NCBI RefSeq assembly: GCF_001522865.1
Contig: NZ_LOWB01000132.1
Coordinates: 1-64,000, forward strand
Source: Burkholderia sp. TSV86
GTDB lineage: Bacteria > Pseudomonadota > Gammaproteobacteria > Burkholderiales > Burkholderiaceae
DNA: 64,000 bases
Reading direction: 5' to 3'
Position numbers and translations under genes: made by a program. Position 1 is the stretch's first letter. The number at the start of each line of letters is the position of its first letter. Of this stretch, positions 17,580 to 28,700 are shown piece by piece. A model generated the notes under the pieces. It saw nothing but the letters and a program-made list of their open reading frames with translations, was not told where the DNA came from and searched no databases.

Positions 17580-19670
17580 TCATGCGTTGAAGCCGCGCCC
17601 GCTCTTGGCGAGTTCGACGATCGACGGCGCGATCTGCCAGGCGCTGCCATTCGGCCCTTGCGCATAACGGCGTATCGCGCGCTCGACGTTGTAGAGGCCG
17701 ACCGTGTCGGCGTACAGCATCGGGCCGCCGCGCCACAGCGGAAAGCCGTATCCGGTCAGATAGACCATATCGATATCGGAAGCCTTCGACGCGATCTTCT
17801 CCTCGAGAATCTTCGCCCCTTCGTTGACGAGCGCATAGACGAGCCGCTCGACGATCTCGTCGTCGCCGATCTGGCGGCGCGCGGCGCCCTGCTCGGCCGA
17901 GAACGCGACGATCATGTCGTCGACCAGCTTCGACGGCTTGGCCTTGCGCTCACCCGGCGCGTAGTCGTACCAGCCCGCGCCCGTCTTCTGGCCGAAGCGG
18001 CCCTGCTCGCAAAGGCGGTCGGCGATTTTCGAGTAACGCAGATCCGGCTGCTCGACATAGCGGCGTTTGCGGATCGCCCAGCCGATGTCGTTGCCGGCCA
18101 GATCGCTCATCCGGAACGGGCCCATCGCGAAGCCGAATTGCTCGATCGCGCGATCGATCTGCGCGGGCAGCGCGCCTTCCTCGAGCATGAAAAGCGCTTG
18201 GCGCACGTATTGCTCGATCATCCGGTTGCCGATGAAACCGTCGCATACCCCCGCGACCACCGCCGTCTTGCGGATCTTCTTCGCGACCTGCATCACCGTG
18301 GCGAGCACGTCGTGCGCGCTCGCGTCGCCGCGCACGACTTCGAGCAGCTTCATCACGTTGGCCGGGCTGAAAAAATGCAGCCCGACAACGTCCTGCGGCC
18401 GCTTCGTGAAACCGGCGATCTTGTTGACGTCGAGCGTCGACGTGTTCGACGCGAGAATCGCCCCCGGCTTCGCGACTTCGTCGAGCTTGCGGAACACCTG
18501 CTCCTTCACGCCGAGTTCCTCGAACACCGCTTCGATCACCAAGTCGGCTTCCTTCAGATCGTCGTAAGACAGCGTCGGCCTGATGAGCGCCATGCGCGCT
18601 TCGAGCTTGTCCTGCGCGAGCTTGCCCTTCTTCACCTGCGCGTCGTAATTCCTGCGGATCGTCGCAAGCCCGCGATCGAGCGCTTCCTGCGTCGTTTCGA
18701 GCAGCGTGACGGGCACGCCCGCGTTCAGGAAATTCATCGTGATTCCGCCGCCCATCGTGCCCGCGCCGATCACCGCGACCGTCTTGACCTCCCGCGTCGG
18801 CGTATCGGCCGGCACGTCAGGAATCTTGCTCGCCGCGCGCTCGCCGAAGAACGCATGACGCAACGCGCGGCTCTCGGGCGTTTGCACGAGCGCGATGAAG
18901 CATTCGCGCTCGAATGCGAGCCCCTTGTCGAAGCCATGCAGCACGCCCGCCTCGATCGCGTCGATGCATTTGTGCGGCGCCGGGTAGTTCTGCGCGAGCG
19001 CCTTCACGCTGTTGCGCGCGAACTGAATGAAGCCTGCCGCGTTCTCGTGCGCGATCGCGCGATCGCGCACGCGCGGATGCGGGCCGCTTGCCGCGCCCAC
19101 CTTGCGCGCGAATGCAAGCGCCGCGTCGAGCAAGTCGCCCTCGACAAGCTCGTCGAAAAGGCCGCTTTTCGCCAGCTGCTCGGACGGCACGCTCGCCCCC
19201 GACACGATCATGTTGAGCGCGGTTTCGAGCCCCACCGCGCGCGGCAGCCGCTGCGTGCCGCCCGCGCCCGGCAGCAACCCGAGCTTCACCTCGGGCAGCG
19301 CGATCTGTGCGCCGGGCGATGCGATCCGGTAATGCGCGCCGAGCGCGAGCTCGAGACCGCCGCCCATCGCGATGCTGTGAATCGCGACGACGACCGGCTT
19401 CGCGCTTGCCTCCACCGAGTCGATCACGGTATGCAGCGTCGGCTCCTGCAGCGCCTTCGGCGTACTGAATTCGGTGATGTCCGCGCCGCCGGAGAACGCG
19501 CGGCCCGCGCCCGTGAGCACGATCGCCGTCACCGACGGGTCGCGCTGCGCGCGCTCGAGCCCCTCGACGACGCCCAGCCGCGTCGCCAGCCCCAGCCCAT
19601 TGACGGGCGGATGGTTAAGCGTGATGACGGCGACGCCGTCACGAATCGTATAGTCCACTGCCATCTGCAT
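17580..19670 (-). CDS. fadB: Enoyl-CoA hydratase / 3-hydroxyacyl-CoA dehydrogenase multienzyme
   Basis: A 696-aa FadB/FadJ-type protein for the middle steps of beta-oxidation. The N-terminal crotonase domain (1-190) has GAGRAFSGGADITEF and AMGGGLELALG, and LPEVKLGLLPGAGGTQRL carries the second catalytic Glu. The NAD-binding domain begins VAVIGAGTMGGGI (about 297). HFFSPANVMKLLEVVRG supplies the catalytic His of the dehydrogenase, followed by two C-terminal 3HCDH domains (about 475-690). It is shorter at the linker than E. coli FadB but complete. The 3-ketoacyl thiolase partner is encoded two genes downstream. Confidence 0.93.
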   Translation of the reverse strand: MQMAVDYTIRDGVAVITLNHPPVNGLGLATRLGVVEGLERAQRDPSVTAIVLTGAGRAFSGGADITEFSTPKALQEPTLHTVIDSVEASAKPVVVAIHSIAMGGGLELALGAHYRIASPGAQIALPEVKLGLLPGAGGTQRLPRAVGLETALNMIVSGASVPSEQLAKSGLFDELVEGDLLDAALAFARKVGAASGPHPRVRDRAIAHENAAGFIQFARNSVKALAQNYPAPHKCIDAIEAGVLHGFDKGLAFERECFIALVQTPESRALRHAFFGERAASKIPDVPADTPTREVKTVAVIGAGTMGGGITMNFLNAGVPVTLLETTQEALDRGLATIRRNYDAQVKKGKLAQDKLEARMALIRPTLSYDDLKEADLVIEAVFEELGVKEQVFRKLDEVAKPGAILASNTSTLDVNKIAGFTKRPQDVVGLHFFSPANVMKLLEVVRGDASAHDVLATVMQVAKKIRKTAVVAGVCDGFIGNRMIEQYVRQALFMLEEGALPAQIDRAIEQFGFAMGPFRMSDLAGNDIGWAIRKRRYVEQPDLRYSKIADRLCEQGRFGQKTGAGWYDYAPGERKAKPSKLVDDMIVAFSAEQGAARRQIGDDEIVERLVYALVNEGAKILEEKIASKASDIDMVYLTGYGFPLWRGGPMLYADTVGLYNVERAIRRYAQGPNGSAWQIAPSIVELAKSGRGFNA

Positions 19671-20033
19671 GCCTCCATGGGTATCTAACTGCGCGGTGGG
19701 CGCGGTGTTGGCCCGTTGTCCGCCGGCGGCCGGACGGCCGCGTCATCGATGCAAGCGGCGCAACCGGCGCGCCGTTCTCCGGAATACGGGAAATGCGCGA
19801 GCAGCATACATCAAAAAAGAACGATCGTTCAATTTAGTGCCGACCCTGCCATCCCGGCCTGGAACAGCAGGCAATGACGCGCCGATGGCCGCCGATCCGG
19901 CGACAACATGCGGTGCGCGCCGCCGCCAGCCGCGGGTTTCACGTGACCGCCCCAGCGCGGCCGTGGACTGGATTGTCTGCACTCTGCGCGTTGTCCGGGC
20001 TGGCCGAATTGCCAGAATCACCCATGCGGCCGC
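19671..20033. other. Intergenic region
   Basis: These 363 bases lie between the acyl-CoA ligase stop and the fadB-type start. They are somewhat AT-richer around 19795-19845 (ATACATCAAAAAAGAACG), which may be the fadB promoter on the - strand. No supported gene was seen. Confidence 0.45.
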
Positions 20034-21674
20034 TCACGCGTCGCGCGCCGTCGGCAAGATGTAATCGCGGAATTGCTCGCGCAGCTTGAGCTTCTGCAGC
20101 TTGCCGGTGGCCGTATGCGGCAGCGCATCGACGAAGGCGACGTCATCGGGAATCCACCATTTCGCGACCTTATCCCGATAAAACGCGAGCAATTCGTCAC
20201 GCGTGACGTCCATCCCGTCGCGCTTGACGGCGACAAGGAGCGGCCGCTCGGTCCATTTCGGATGCGCGCACGCGATGCACGCGGCCTCGGCGACGGCCGG
20301 GTGCGCGATCGCGACGTTTTCGATCTCGATCGAGCTGATCCATTCGCCGCCCGACTTGATCACGTCCTTGCTGCGATCGGTGATCTGCATGAAGCCGTCG
20401 GCGTCGATCGTCGCGACATCGCCCGTCGGAAACCAGCCGTCGACGAGCGGCGATGCGTCGCTGCCGAAATAGCGGTCGATCACCCACAGGCCGCGCACCT
20501 GCAGGTCGCCGAACGCCACGCCGTCCCACGGCAACTCGCGGCCGTCGTCGCCGACGATGCGCATGTCGACCCCGAAAATCGCCCGCCCCTGCTTGGCCAG
20601 CAGCCGCCGCTGCTCGTCGGCGCCGCGCCGCGACTGCGCCCAGTTCAGCGCCGCGAGCGTGCCGAGCGGCGACATCTCCGTCATGCCCCACGCGTGGATC
20701 ACCCGCACGCCGTAGTCGTCCTCGAACGCACGCTGCATCGCCGGCGGGCAGGCGGAGCCGCCGATCACCGTGCGCCTGAGCGTCGAGAACCGCGCGTTCG
20801 CTTCACGCACGTGATTGAGCAAGCCTAGCCAGACCGTCGGCACGCCCGCGGAAAACGTCACGCGCTCGGCCTCCATCAGTTCGTACAGCGACTTGCCGTC
20901 GAGATCCTTGCCCGGCAGCACGAGCTTCGCGCCGACGAGCGGCGCCGAATACGGCAGGCCCCACGCGTTCACATGGAACATCGGCACGACGGGCAGCACC
21001 GCGTCATGCGCCGACATCGCCATCGAATCCGGCAACGCCGCGCCATACGCATGCAGCACCGTCGAACGATGCGAATAAAGCGCACCTTTCGGATGGCCCG
21101 TGGTGCCGGACGTATAGCAAAGCGACGACGCCTGCCGCTCGTCGAGCAGCGGCCAGGCGTAATCGCCGTCCTCGGCGCCGATGAGCGTTTCGTAGCAGAG
21201 ATAATGCGTCGCGCCGCGCGGCAGATGCGCTTCGTCGGTCAACGCGATCCAGCCCTTCACGCGCGGGCAGTGCGGCGCGAGCTGATCGACGAGCGGCGCG
21301 AAATTCAGGTCGAACAGCACGTATTGATCGTCGGCGTGATCGATGATGTACGCGATCTGCTCGACGAACAGACGCGGATTGACCATGTGGCAGACCGCGC
21401 CCATCCCGCTGATGCCGTAGTACGCCTCGACGTGTCGATAGCCGTTCCACGCGAGCGTGCCGACCCGCTCGCCGCCGCCCACGCCGAGCCGGCCGAGCGC
21501 CTGCGCCAGCCGCTTCGCGCGCGCCTCGCAGGCGCGGTACGTATAGCGATGGATATCGCCCTCGATGCGCCGCGACACGATCTCGACATCGCCCGCATGC
21601 CGCGCCGCGTGGGCGATCAGCGACGATATCAGCAGCGGCATATCCATCATCCGGCCCGGCAGCGGCGTACTCAT
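20034..21674 (-). CDS. Fatty-acid/acyl-CoA ligase (ANL superfamily)
   Basis: A 546-aa AMP-forming acyl-CoA synthetase. The P-loop [21 protein letters not shown] (about 178-198), WGMTEMSP (about 330), the hinge [31 protein letters not shown] (about 425-455) and the catalytic Lys in [10 protein letters not shown] near the C-terminus are all present. The start at 21674 ([12 protein letters not shown]) is chosen because AGGAG lies about ten bases upstream. It most resembles the medium/long-chain and methylmercaptopropionate-CoA ligase branch. It would activate acids that feed the FadB-type enzyme and thiolase downstream. Substrate chain length is not readable. Confidence 0.88.
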   Translation of the reverse strand: MSTPLPGRMMDMPLLISSLIAHAARHAGDVEIVSRRIEGDIHRYTYRACEARAKRLAQALGRLGVGGGERVGTLAWNGYRHVEAYYGISGMGAVCHMVNPRLFVEQIAYIIDHADDQYVLFDLNFAPLVDQLAPHCPRVKGWIALTDEAHLPRGATHYLCYETLIGAEDGDYAWPLLDERQASSLCYTSGTTGHPKGALYSHRSTVLHAYGAALPDSMAMSAHDAVLPVVPMFHVNAWGLPYSAPLVGAKLVLPGKDLDGKSLYELMEAERVTFSAGVPTVWLGLLNHVREANARFSTLRRTVIGGSACPPAMQRAFEDDYGVRVIHAWGMTEMSPLGTLAALNWAQSRRGADEQRRLLAKQGRAIFGVDMRIVGDDGRELPWDGVAFGDLQVRGLWVIDRYFGSDASPLVDGWFPTGDVATIDADGFMQITDRSKDVIKSGGEWISSIEIENVAIAHPAVAEAACIACAHPKWTERPLLVAVKRDGMDVTRDELLAFYRDKVAKWWIPDDVAFVDALPHTATGKLQKLKLREQFRDYILPTARDA

Positions 21675-21744
21675 CGGGTTGCGTCTCCTGTCGCAGCAAG
21701 TGATCGGCACGCGCAGGCAGCCAGCGGCCCCGGCGGCGCCGACT

Positions 21745-21750
21745 TACAAT
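21745..21750 (+). promoter_or_regulatory. Candidate -10 box for the selO transcript
   Basis: TACAAT in the 101-bp divergent space between the acyl-CoA ligase and selO, 25 bases before the selO ATG. No good -35 box was seen, so this is tentative. Confidence 0.35.
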
Positions 21751-21775
21751 ATCGGCTAACTTCCGGATCAGCAAT

Positions 21776-23359
21776 ATGTCGTTTTCCACCAGCGAGGCCG
21801 CACCGGCCGCCTGCCTGCCCGATCTCGCCGCAACGCTCGCCGCCCCGCGCGACGGCGCGTTCGTCGCGCTCGGCGCCGAATTCCTCACGCGGCTGCCCGC
21901 CACGCCGCTGCCCGCGCCTTATGTCGTCGGCTTTTCCGACGATACCGCGCGCCTCGTCGGGCTCGATCCCGCGCTCGCCGGCGCGCCCGGCTTCGCCGAG
22001 CTGTTCTGCGGCAACCCGACGCGCGACTGGCCCGCCGCGTCGCTGCCCTACGCGTCCGTCTACTCGGGCCACCAGTTCGGCGTCTGGGCCGGCCAGCTCG
22101 GCGACGGGCGCGCGCTCACCATCGGCGAGCTCGCGCACGACGGCCGCCGCCACGAACTGCAACTGAAAGGCGCGGGCCGCACGCCGTATTCGCGCATGGG
22201 CGACGGCCGCGCGGTGCTGCGCTCGTCGATCCGTGAATTCCTGTGCTCGGAGGCGATGCATCATCTCGGCATTCCGACAACGCGCGCCCTCACCGTGGTC
22301 GGTTCCGACGCGCCGGTGGTCCGCGAGGAGATCGAAACGGCGGCGGTCGTCACGCGCGTAGCGGAAAGCTTCGTGCGCTTCGGCCACTTCGAGCACTTTT
22401 TCGCGAACGATCGCCCCGATTTACTGCGCGCCCTGGCCGATCACGTGATCGAGCGCTTCTACCCCGCGTGCCGCGACGCGCACGATCCGTATCTCGCGCT
22501 GCTCGCCGAAGCAACACGGCGCACGGCCGAGCTGGTCGCGCAATGGCAGGCGGTCGGCTTTTGCCACGGCGTGATGAATACCGACAATCTGTCGATCCTG
22601 GGCCTGACGATCGACTACGGCCCGTTCGGCTTCATCGACGGGTTCGACGCGAAGCACGTCTGCAATCATTCCGACACGCAAGGCCGCTACGCGTACCGGA
22701 TGCAGCCGCGCATCGCGCACTGGAACTGCTTTTGCCTCGCGCAGGCGCTGCTGCCGCTCATCGGCCTGCATCGCGACGCGCCGAACGAGGATGCGCGCGC
22801 CGAGCGCGCGGCCGACGACGCGCACGCGGTGCTCAACCGCTTCCCCGAACAATTCGGCCCGGCGCTGGAGCGCGCGATGCGCGCGAAGCTCGGCCTCGAG
22901 CACGCGCACGACGACGATGCCGCGCTCGCCAACCAATTGCTCGAAATCATGGACGCGAACCGCGCCGACTTCACGCTGACGTTCCGCCGCCTCGCGCAGC
23001 TCTCGAAGCACGAGCCGCGCGCGACACACGGCGAGCACGCCGACGCGCCGGTGCGCGACCTGTTCGTCGAGCGCGACGCCTTCGACCGCTGGGCGCGCGC
23101 CTACCGCGCGCGCCTGGCCCTCGAGCCGCGCGACGACGCCGCGAGGGCGGCCGCGATGAACCGCGTGAATCCGAAATACGTGCTGCGCAATCATCTCGCG
23201 GAAACCGCGATCCGCCGCGCCAAGGAGAAGGACTTTTCCGAAGTCGAACGTCTCGCGGCCATACTGCGCCGCCCGTTCGACGAGCAGCCGGAACACGACG
23301 CCTATGCCGCGCTGCCGCCCGACTGGGCGAATACGCTATCGGTGAGCTGCTCGTCGTGA
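21776..23359 (+). CDS. selO: SelO/YdiU pseudokinase, protein AMPylase
   Basis: A 527-aa member of the SelO (UPF0061) family. Characterised members have an inverted kinase active site and transfer AMP to Ser, Thr or Tyr of target proteins in redox defence. Family blocks seen: [23 protein letters not shown] (about 83-105), [25 protein letters not shown] with the conserved Lys (about 127), and [27 protein letters not shown] with the metal-binding Asn and Asp. The protein ends SCSS; this C-terminal Cys is where eukaryotic SelO carries selenocysteine. msrB follows 71 bases downstream, which supports an oxidative-stress role. Confidence 0.92.
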   Translation: MSFSTSEAAPAACLPDLAATLAAPRDGAFVALGAEFLTRLPATPLPAPYVVGFSDDTARLVGLDPALAGAPGFAELFCGNPTRDWPAASLPYASVYSGHQFGVWAGQLGDGRALTIGELAHDGRRHELQLKGAGRTPYSRMGDGRAVLRSSIREFLCSEAMHHLGIPTTRALTVVGSDAPVVREEIETAAVVTRVAESFVRFGHFEHFFANDRPDLLRALADHVIERFYPACRDAHDPYLALLAEATRRTAELVAQWQAVGFCHGVMNTDNLSILGLTIDYGPFGFIDGFDAKHVCNHSDTQGRYAYRMQPRIAHWNCFCLAQALLPLIGLHRDAPNEDARAERAADDAHAVLNRFPEQFGPALERAMRAKLGLEHAHDDDAALANQLLEIMDANRADFTLTFRRLAQLSKHEPRATHGEHADAPVRDLFVERDAFDRWARAYRARLALEPRDDAARAAAMNRVNPKYVLRNHLAETAIRRAKEKDFSEVERLAAILRRPFDEQPEHDAYAALPPDWANTLSVSCSS

Positions 23360-23430
23360 CGGCCGCCGCCCGCCGGGCCGCGCGCCATGTCGCGCGCGAT
23401 CCGCATGAATCCATCAGGAGAATCGACCCC

Positions 23431-23862
23431 ATGCCAGGAGATCAAGACGATCGGCCCTTCCCGTACCCAAAGGACGATGCCGAGCTGCGCCGCCGGCTCA
23501 CGCCGCTGCAATACGAGGTCACGCAGCATGCGGCGACCGAGCGAGCGTTCACCGGCGAATACACCGACACCGAAGACGACGGGATTTACCGCTGCATCGT
23601 CTGCGGCACCGCACTGTTCGAGTCCGGCGCGAAATACCACTCGGGCTGCGGCTGGCCGAGCTACTTCAAGCCGATCAACGGCGAGGTGATCGACGAGAAG
23701 ATGGACTACACGCACGGGATGGTGCGCGTCGAGGTGCGCTGCAACCATTGCGGCGCGCATCTTGGCCACGTGTTCGAGGACGGCCCGCGCGACAAAACCG
23801 GTCTGCGGTACTGCATCAACTCGGCTGCGTTAAACTTCGAGCCTAAACCCGGGCGGAAATAA
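23431..23862 (+). CDS. msrB: Peptide-methionine (R)-S-oxide reductase MsrB
   Basis: A 143-aa MsrB that repairs methionine-R-sulfoxide. Two zinc-binding CxxC pairs are visible (CIVCG about residue 52 and CNHCG about 101), and the catalytic Cys is in [11 protein letters not shown] near residue 124. Other family features are [14 protein letters not shown] and [10 protein letters not shown]. The start at 23431 follows an AGGAG ten bases upstream (TCAGGAGAATCGACCCC). It lies between selO and yciB on the + strand, probably one transcript. Confidence 0.95.
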   Translation: MPGDQDDRPFPYPKDDAELRRRLTPLQYEVTQHAATERAFTGEYTDTEDDGIYRCIVCGTALFESGAKYHSGCGWPSYFKPINGEVIDEKMDYTHGMVRVEVRCNHCGAHLGHVFEDGPRDKTGLRYCINSAALNFEPKPGRK

Positions 23863-23929
23863 TAAACCCGCGCGGGCGTCCCTGTAACGGTGGCGGGCCC
23901 CGCGCGCCCGCCACGCAGCCGCGAGCGCC

Positions 23930-24460
23930 ATGAAATTCCTGTTCGACCTGTTCCCGATCATCCTGTTCTTCGCCGCCTTCAAGCTATGGGGCATCTTCAC
24001 GGCAACCGCCGTCGCGATCGCCGCCACGCTTGCGCAGGTGGCATGGGTCGCGTTCCGCCACCGGAAAGTCGACACGATGCTGTGGGTGAGCCTCGGCGTG
24101 ATCGTCGTGTTCGGCGGCGCGACGCTCGTGCTGCATGACGAGAAATTCATCCAATGGAAGCCGACCGTGCTGTACTGGCTGTTCGCCGTCGGCCTCGTCG
24201 TCGCGCGCTATGCGTTCGGCAACAACCTGATCGAGAAGATGATGGGCAAGCAGCTCACGCTGCCCTCGCCGGTCTGGGACAAGCTGAACCTCGCCTGGGC
24301 CGCGTTCTTCGCCGCGCTCGGCGTCACCAATTTGTACGTCGTGCGCAACTTCACCGAATCGCAGTGGGTCAACTTCAAGCTGTTCGGCACGACGGGCGCG
24401 ATCGTCGTTTTCATCATCATGCAAAGCCTGTGGCTGGCCAAATATCTGAAGGACGAATGA
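23930..24460 (+). CDS. yciB: Inner-membrane septation protein A (YciB/IspZ)
   Basis: A 176-aa protein with five hydrophobic helices and the family hallmarks [55 protein letters not shown] and [14 protein letters not shown]. YciB-type proteins take part in envelope synthesis and cell division and were formerly called IspZ. The stop overlaps the BolA-like start (ATGA), so the two are probably coupled. Confidence 0.94.
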   Translation: MKFLFDLFPIILFFAAFKLWGIFTATAVAIAATLAQVAWVAFRHRKVDTMLWVSLGVIVVFGGATLVLHDEKFIQWKPTVLYWLFAVGLVVARYAFGNNLIEKMMGKQLTLPSPVWDKLNLAWAAFFAALGVTNLYVVRNFTESQWVNFKLFGTTGAIVVFIIMQSLWLAKYLKDE

Positions 24461-24777
24461 CGATGAGCGCCGCGTTCCTTCAAGCCGCCCCCGCCGAGCG
24501 CATCGCGCTGATCGAGGCGCGCCTCGCCACGGCGCTCGCGCCCGAATCGATCGACGTGCGCGACGACAGCGCGCGGCACGCCGGCCACGCAGGCGCCGCC
24601 GCGGGCGGCCACTACACGGTGACGATCGTCGCGGCCGCGTTCGAGGGCCGGTCGCGCATCGCCCGGCACCGGCTGGTGTATGATGCGCTCGCCGACGCGA
24701 TGCAACGCGGAATTCACGCGCTCGCGATCGTCGCTTACACGCCAGAAGAATATAGAGAGTCTTCCCGTTCCCGTTAA
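24457..24777 (+). CDS. BolA-family protein
   Basis: A 106-aa BolA/YrbA-like protein. The typical core is seen as [60 protein letters not shown] and [14 protein letters not shown], including the conserved (F/Y)xGxxxxxRHRxVxxAL block and the C-terminal IHAL. BolA proteins partner monothiol glutaredoxins in iron-sulfur or stress regulation. The start can be ATG 24457, overlapping the yciB stop, or ATG 24463. Confidence 0.88.
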   Translation: MTMSAAFLQAAPAERIALIEARLATALAPESIDVRDDSARHAGHAGAAAGGHYTVTIVAAAFEGRSRIARHRLVYDALADAMQRGIHALAIVAYTPEEYRESSRSR

Positions 24778-24803
24778 GTCCGTTCGTTCTTTAGGAATTC
24801 CCG

Positions 24804-25583
24804 ATGATCCTGAAATCTTCCCGACTGTGGGTCGCGGCAGCCGCTCTCGCAGCCGCTCCGGCCTTTGCCCAGAACATCGCCGTCGTCAATGGCACGCCGA
24901 TCCCGAAATCGCGCGCGGACGCGATGGTCGCGCAGCTCGTCCGCCAAGGCCAGCAGGACTCGCCGCAGCTCGAGCAAGCCGTGCGCCAGGAACTCATCAA
25001 CCGCGAAATCCTGATGCAAGAGGCGATCAAGCGCGGCATTCCGAATCGCCCCGACGTGAAGGCGCAAGTCGCCGTTGCGCAGCAAACCACGGTGCTGCGC
25101 GCGATGATCGAGGATTTCCTCAAGCAGAACCAGCCGAGCGACGCCGAGCTGATGGCGCGCTACGACGAACTCGTGAAGAGCGCGGCGGGCCATGAATATC
25201 ATCTGCACCACATCCTCGTCGACAACGAACAGCAGGCAAAGGACCTGATCGCGAAGATCAAGGGCGGCGCGAAGTTCGAGGATCTCGCGAAGCAATACTC
25301 GAAGGATCCGGGTTCGGCTAAGAACGGCGGGGACCTCGACTGGTCCGATCCGAAGGCTTACGTGCCGGAATTCGCCGCGGCCGCGCAGCAGTTGCAGAAA
25401 GGCCAACTGACGGATGCGCCGGTGAAGACGCAGTTCGGCTGGCACATCATCCGCGTCGACGATATCCGCAATATCGCGCCGCCGCCGTTCGAACAGGTCA
25501 AGCCGCAGATCGCGCAGCAGATGGTGCAGCAGAAACTGCAGGCGTTCGAGGAAGGCTTGCGTCAGCAGGCGAAGATTCAGTAA
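24804..25583 (+). CDS. Periplasmic parvulin-type peptidyl-prolyl isomerase
   Basis: A 259-aa protein with a clear signal peptide (MILKSSRLWVAAAALAAAPAFAQ), a SurA-N-like helical region (about 25-130), and one PpiC rotamase domain (about 135-230) containing YHLHHILVDNEQQAKDLI, FEDLAKQYSKDPGSAKNGGDLDW and PVKTQFGWHIIRVDD. It should help fold envelope proteins in the periplasm. It is followed by an intrinsic terminator and begins 26 bases after the BolA-like gene, so it likely ends the selO-msrB-yciB-bolA run. Confidence 0.92.
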   Translation: MILKSSRLWVAAAALAAAPAFAQNIAVVNGTPIPKSRADAMVAQLVRQGQQDSPQLEQAVRQELINREILMQEAIKRGIPNRPDVKAQVAVAQQTTVLRAMIEDFLKQNQPSDAELMARYDELVKSAAGHEYHLHHILVDNEQQAKDLIAKIKGGAKFEDLAKQYSKDPGSAKNGGDLDWSDPKAYVPEFAAAAQQLQKGQLTDAPVKTQFGWHIIRVDDIRNIAPPPFEQVKPQIAQQMVQQKLQAFEEGLRQQAKIQ

Positions 25584-25624
25584 CGCGGCGATTGCTCGCC
25601 GCGGCAACGCGCCGCTTCAACAAA

Positions 25625-25654
25625 AATGCCGCTCGAATCGAGCGGCATTTTTTT
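25625..25654. terminator. Bidirectional intrinsic terminator
   Basis: Inverted repeat AATGCCGCTCGA / TCGAGCGGCATT (25625-25636 and 25638-25649) followed by a T run on the + strand and preceded by an A run, so it can end both the parvulin transcript (+) and the purL transcript (-). Confidence 0.88.
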
Positions 25655-25772
25655 CGCCGGCATGCGTCGCCAGATGGTCCGCCACGGTACGCGGACCTCG
25701 CGTCGCCGTACCGGGCCGCTTGACTTCGCGTCAACCGGCCCGGTTTGCTTCTCTCTCTATCCCAGCCCCGTT

Positions 25773-28700
25773 TTATCCGAGCCAGCGCCGCGCATTGCGG
25801 AACACGCGCAGCCACGGGCTCGCCTCGCCCCAGCCGTCCGGATGCCAGCTCATCTGCACGGTGCGCTGCACACGCTCCATGTGCGGCATCAGCACGGTGA
25901 ACCGGCCGTCGGCCGTCGTCACCGACGTAATCCCGGCCGGCGAGCCGTTCGGATTGAATGGATAGCGCTCGGTCGCTTCGCCGCGATGATCGACGTAGCG
26001 CATTGCCACCGCGACGCGGCTCGCGTCGCCCTGTTGCGAGAAGTCCGCATAGCCTTCGCCGTGCGCGACCGCGACCGGAATCCGCGAGCCCTCCATTCCG
26101 GCGAAAAAGATCGACGGCGAGCGCTGCACCTCGACGAGCGAGAAACGCGACTCGAACTGCTCCGATTTGTTGCGCGTGAACTTCGGCCATGCGTCGGCGC
26201 CCGGAATCATCGACGCCAAGCTCGACAGCATCTGGCAACCGTTGCAAATGCCGAGCGCGAACGTGTCCGGGCGCGCGAAGAACGCGGAGAACATCTCGGC
26301 GAGTTGCTCGTTGAAGCGAATCGTTTTCGCCCAGCCTTCGCCCGCGCCGAGCACGTCGCCATACGAAAAGCCGCCGCATGCGACCGCGCCCGCGAAATCG
26401 GCGAGCGTCGCGCGGCCCGCGAGCAAATCGCTCATGTGGACGTCGTATGCGTCGAAGCCCGCGCGATCGAACGCATACGCGGTTTCGAGATGCGAGTTCA
26501 CGCCCTGCTCACGCAGAATCGCGACGCGCGGCCGCGCGCCCTTCGCAATGAACGGCGCCGCGATGTCGTCGGCGGGATCGAATGTCAGCACCGGAGACAG
26601 GCCGGGGTCCTGCGCGTCGAGAATCGCGTCGTATTCGGCATCCGCGCACGCCGGATTGTCGCGCAGCCGCGCGATCCGCCAGCTCACCTCGTTCCACGCG
26701 CGCTGCAGCTCGACGCGCGGCGCCTCGTAGATCTTCTTCGCGTCCCGGTACACCTCGATCGCGTCATGCTCGTTGACCGTGCCGATCACATGCGAGCACG
26801 CGGCAAGCCCATGCTCGCGCAGCACGCCGAGCACCGTGTCGCGCTCGGCCGCGCGCGCCTGAACCACCGCGCCAAGCTCCTCGCAAAAGAGCGCGCGGAT
26901 CGTGCGGTCGTCGCGGCGGCCGCTTGTCTGCTTGGCCCAATCCTTCGCGTCGCCGTAGTCGGATTCGTGCTGCGCGTCGAGCGTGAGCATGTCGACGTTC
27001 AGCGACACCCCCGCGTGCCCGGCGAACGCCATCTCGCAGACGGTCGCCCACAGGCCGCCGTCCGAGCGGTCGTGATAGGCAAGCAGCAAGCCCTGCGCAT
27101 TCAGCGCCTGGATCGCCGCGAAAAAGCGCTTCAGGTCTTGCGGATCGTCGACGTCGGGCGTCTCGTCGCCGACTTGCTGCGTGACCTGCGCGAGTATGCT
27201 GCCGCCGAGGCGGTTCTTGCCGCGGCCGAGATCAATCGCGATCAGCACGCTCGCGCCGGCGTCGGCAACGCGGCGCAACTGCGGCGTCAAATGGCGGCGC
27301 ACGTCGTCGACGGGCGCGAACGCCGAGATGATCAGCGACACCGGCGCGACGACTTCCTTCGCGACGCCGTTGTCGTCCCACTTCGTCTTCATCGACAGCG
27401 AATCCTTGCCAACCGGAATGCCGATGCCGAGCGCCGGGCACAGCTCCATGCCGATCGCCTTCACGGTGTCGAACAGCTTCGCGTCCTCGCCTTCGGTGCC
27501 GCACGAGGCCATCCAGTTCGCGGACAGCTTCAGCGTGTCGAGCGACGCGATCGGCGCGGCCGCGATGTTGGTGATCGCCTCGCCGATCGCCATGCGGCCC
27601 GACGCGGGCGCGTCGATCACCGCGAGCGGGGTGCGCTCGGCCATCGTCATCGCTTCGCCGGCAAAGCCCGCGTAATCGAGCGCGGTGATCGCGCAATCGG
27701 CCACGGGCACCTGCCACGGGCCGACCATCTGGTCACGCACCGACGTGCCGCCGACCGTGCGGTCGCCGATCGTGATCAGAAACGACTTGCTCGCAACCGT
27801 CGGATGCCTGAGCACGTCGACGCCGACGTCGGCAAGCGCCAGGCCCGTCACGTCGACCGGAGCGTGCGCGTCGTCGATGCGCGTCACGTCGCGGTGCATC
27901 CGCGGCGGCTTGCCGAGCAGCACGTCCATCGGCATGTCGACCGGATACGCTTGCTCGCCCGCCGCCTGCACGTCGACGAGTTGCAGTTGCCGCGCATCGG
28001 TCGCCACGCCGACGACCGCGAACGGGCAGCGCTCGCGCGCGCAAATCGCCTCGAAGCGCGGCAGATCGGCGGGCGCGATCGCGAGCACGTAGCGCTCCTG
28101 CGCTTCGTTCGACCAGATCTCGCGCGGCGATAGCCCGCTTTCCTCGAGAGGCACGCGGCGCAGCTCGAAGCGCGCGCCCTTGTGCGCGCCGTCGACGAGT
28201 TCGGGGAACGCGTTCGACAAGCCGCCCGCGCCGACGTCGTGGATGCTGAGAATCGGATTCGCGTCGCCGAGTTGCCAGCAGCCGTTGATCACCTCCTGCG
28301 CGCGCCGCTCGATCTCCGGGTTGCCGCGCTGGACGGAGTCGAAATCGAGTTCGGCCGTGTTCGCGCCGGTCGCCATCGAGCTGGCCGCGCCGCCGCCCAT
28401 CCCGATCCGCATGCCGGGGCCGCCGATCTGGATCAGCAGCGAGCCGGCGGGCAGATCGTGCTTGTGCGTGTGCGCATCGGAAATGTTGCCGATGCCGCCC
28501 GCGATCATGATCGGCTTGTGATAGCCGCGCACCCGCCCGCCGACGTTCTGCTCGTAGACGCGGAAATAGCCGCCGAGGTTCGGCCGGCCGAATTCGTTGT
28601 TGAACGCCGCGCCGCCGAGCGGGCCGTCGATCATGATCGACAGCGGCGAGGCAATCCGGTCCGGGCGGCCGTAAGGCTCGGCGCTCGCGCCTGCGTCGCG

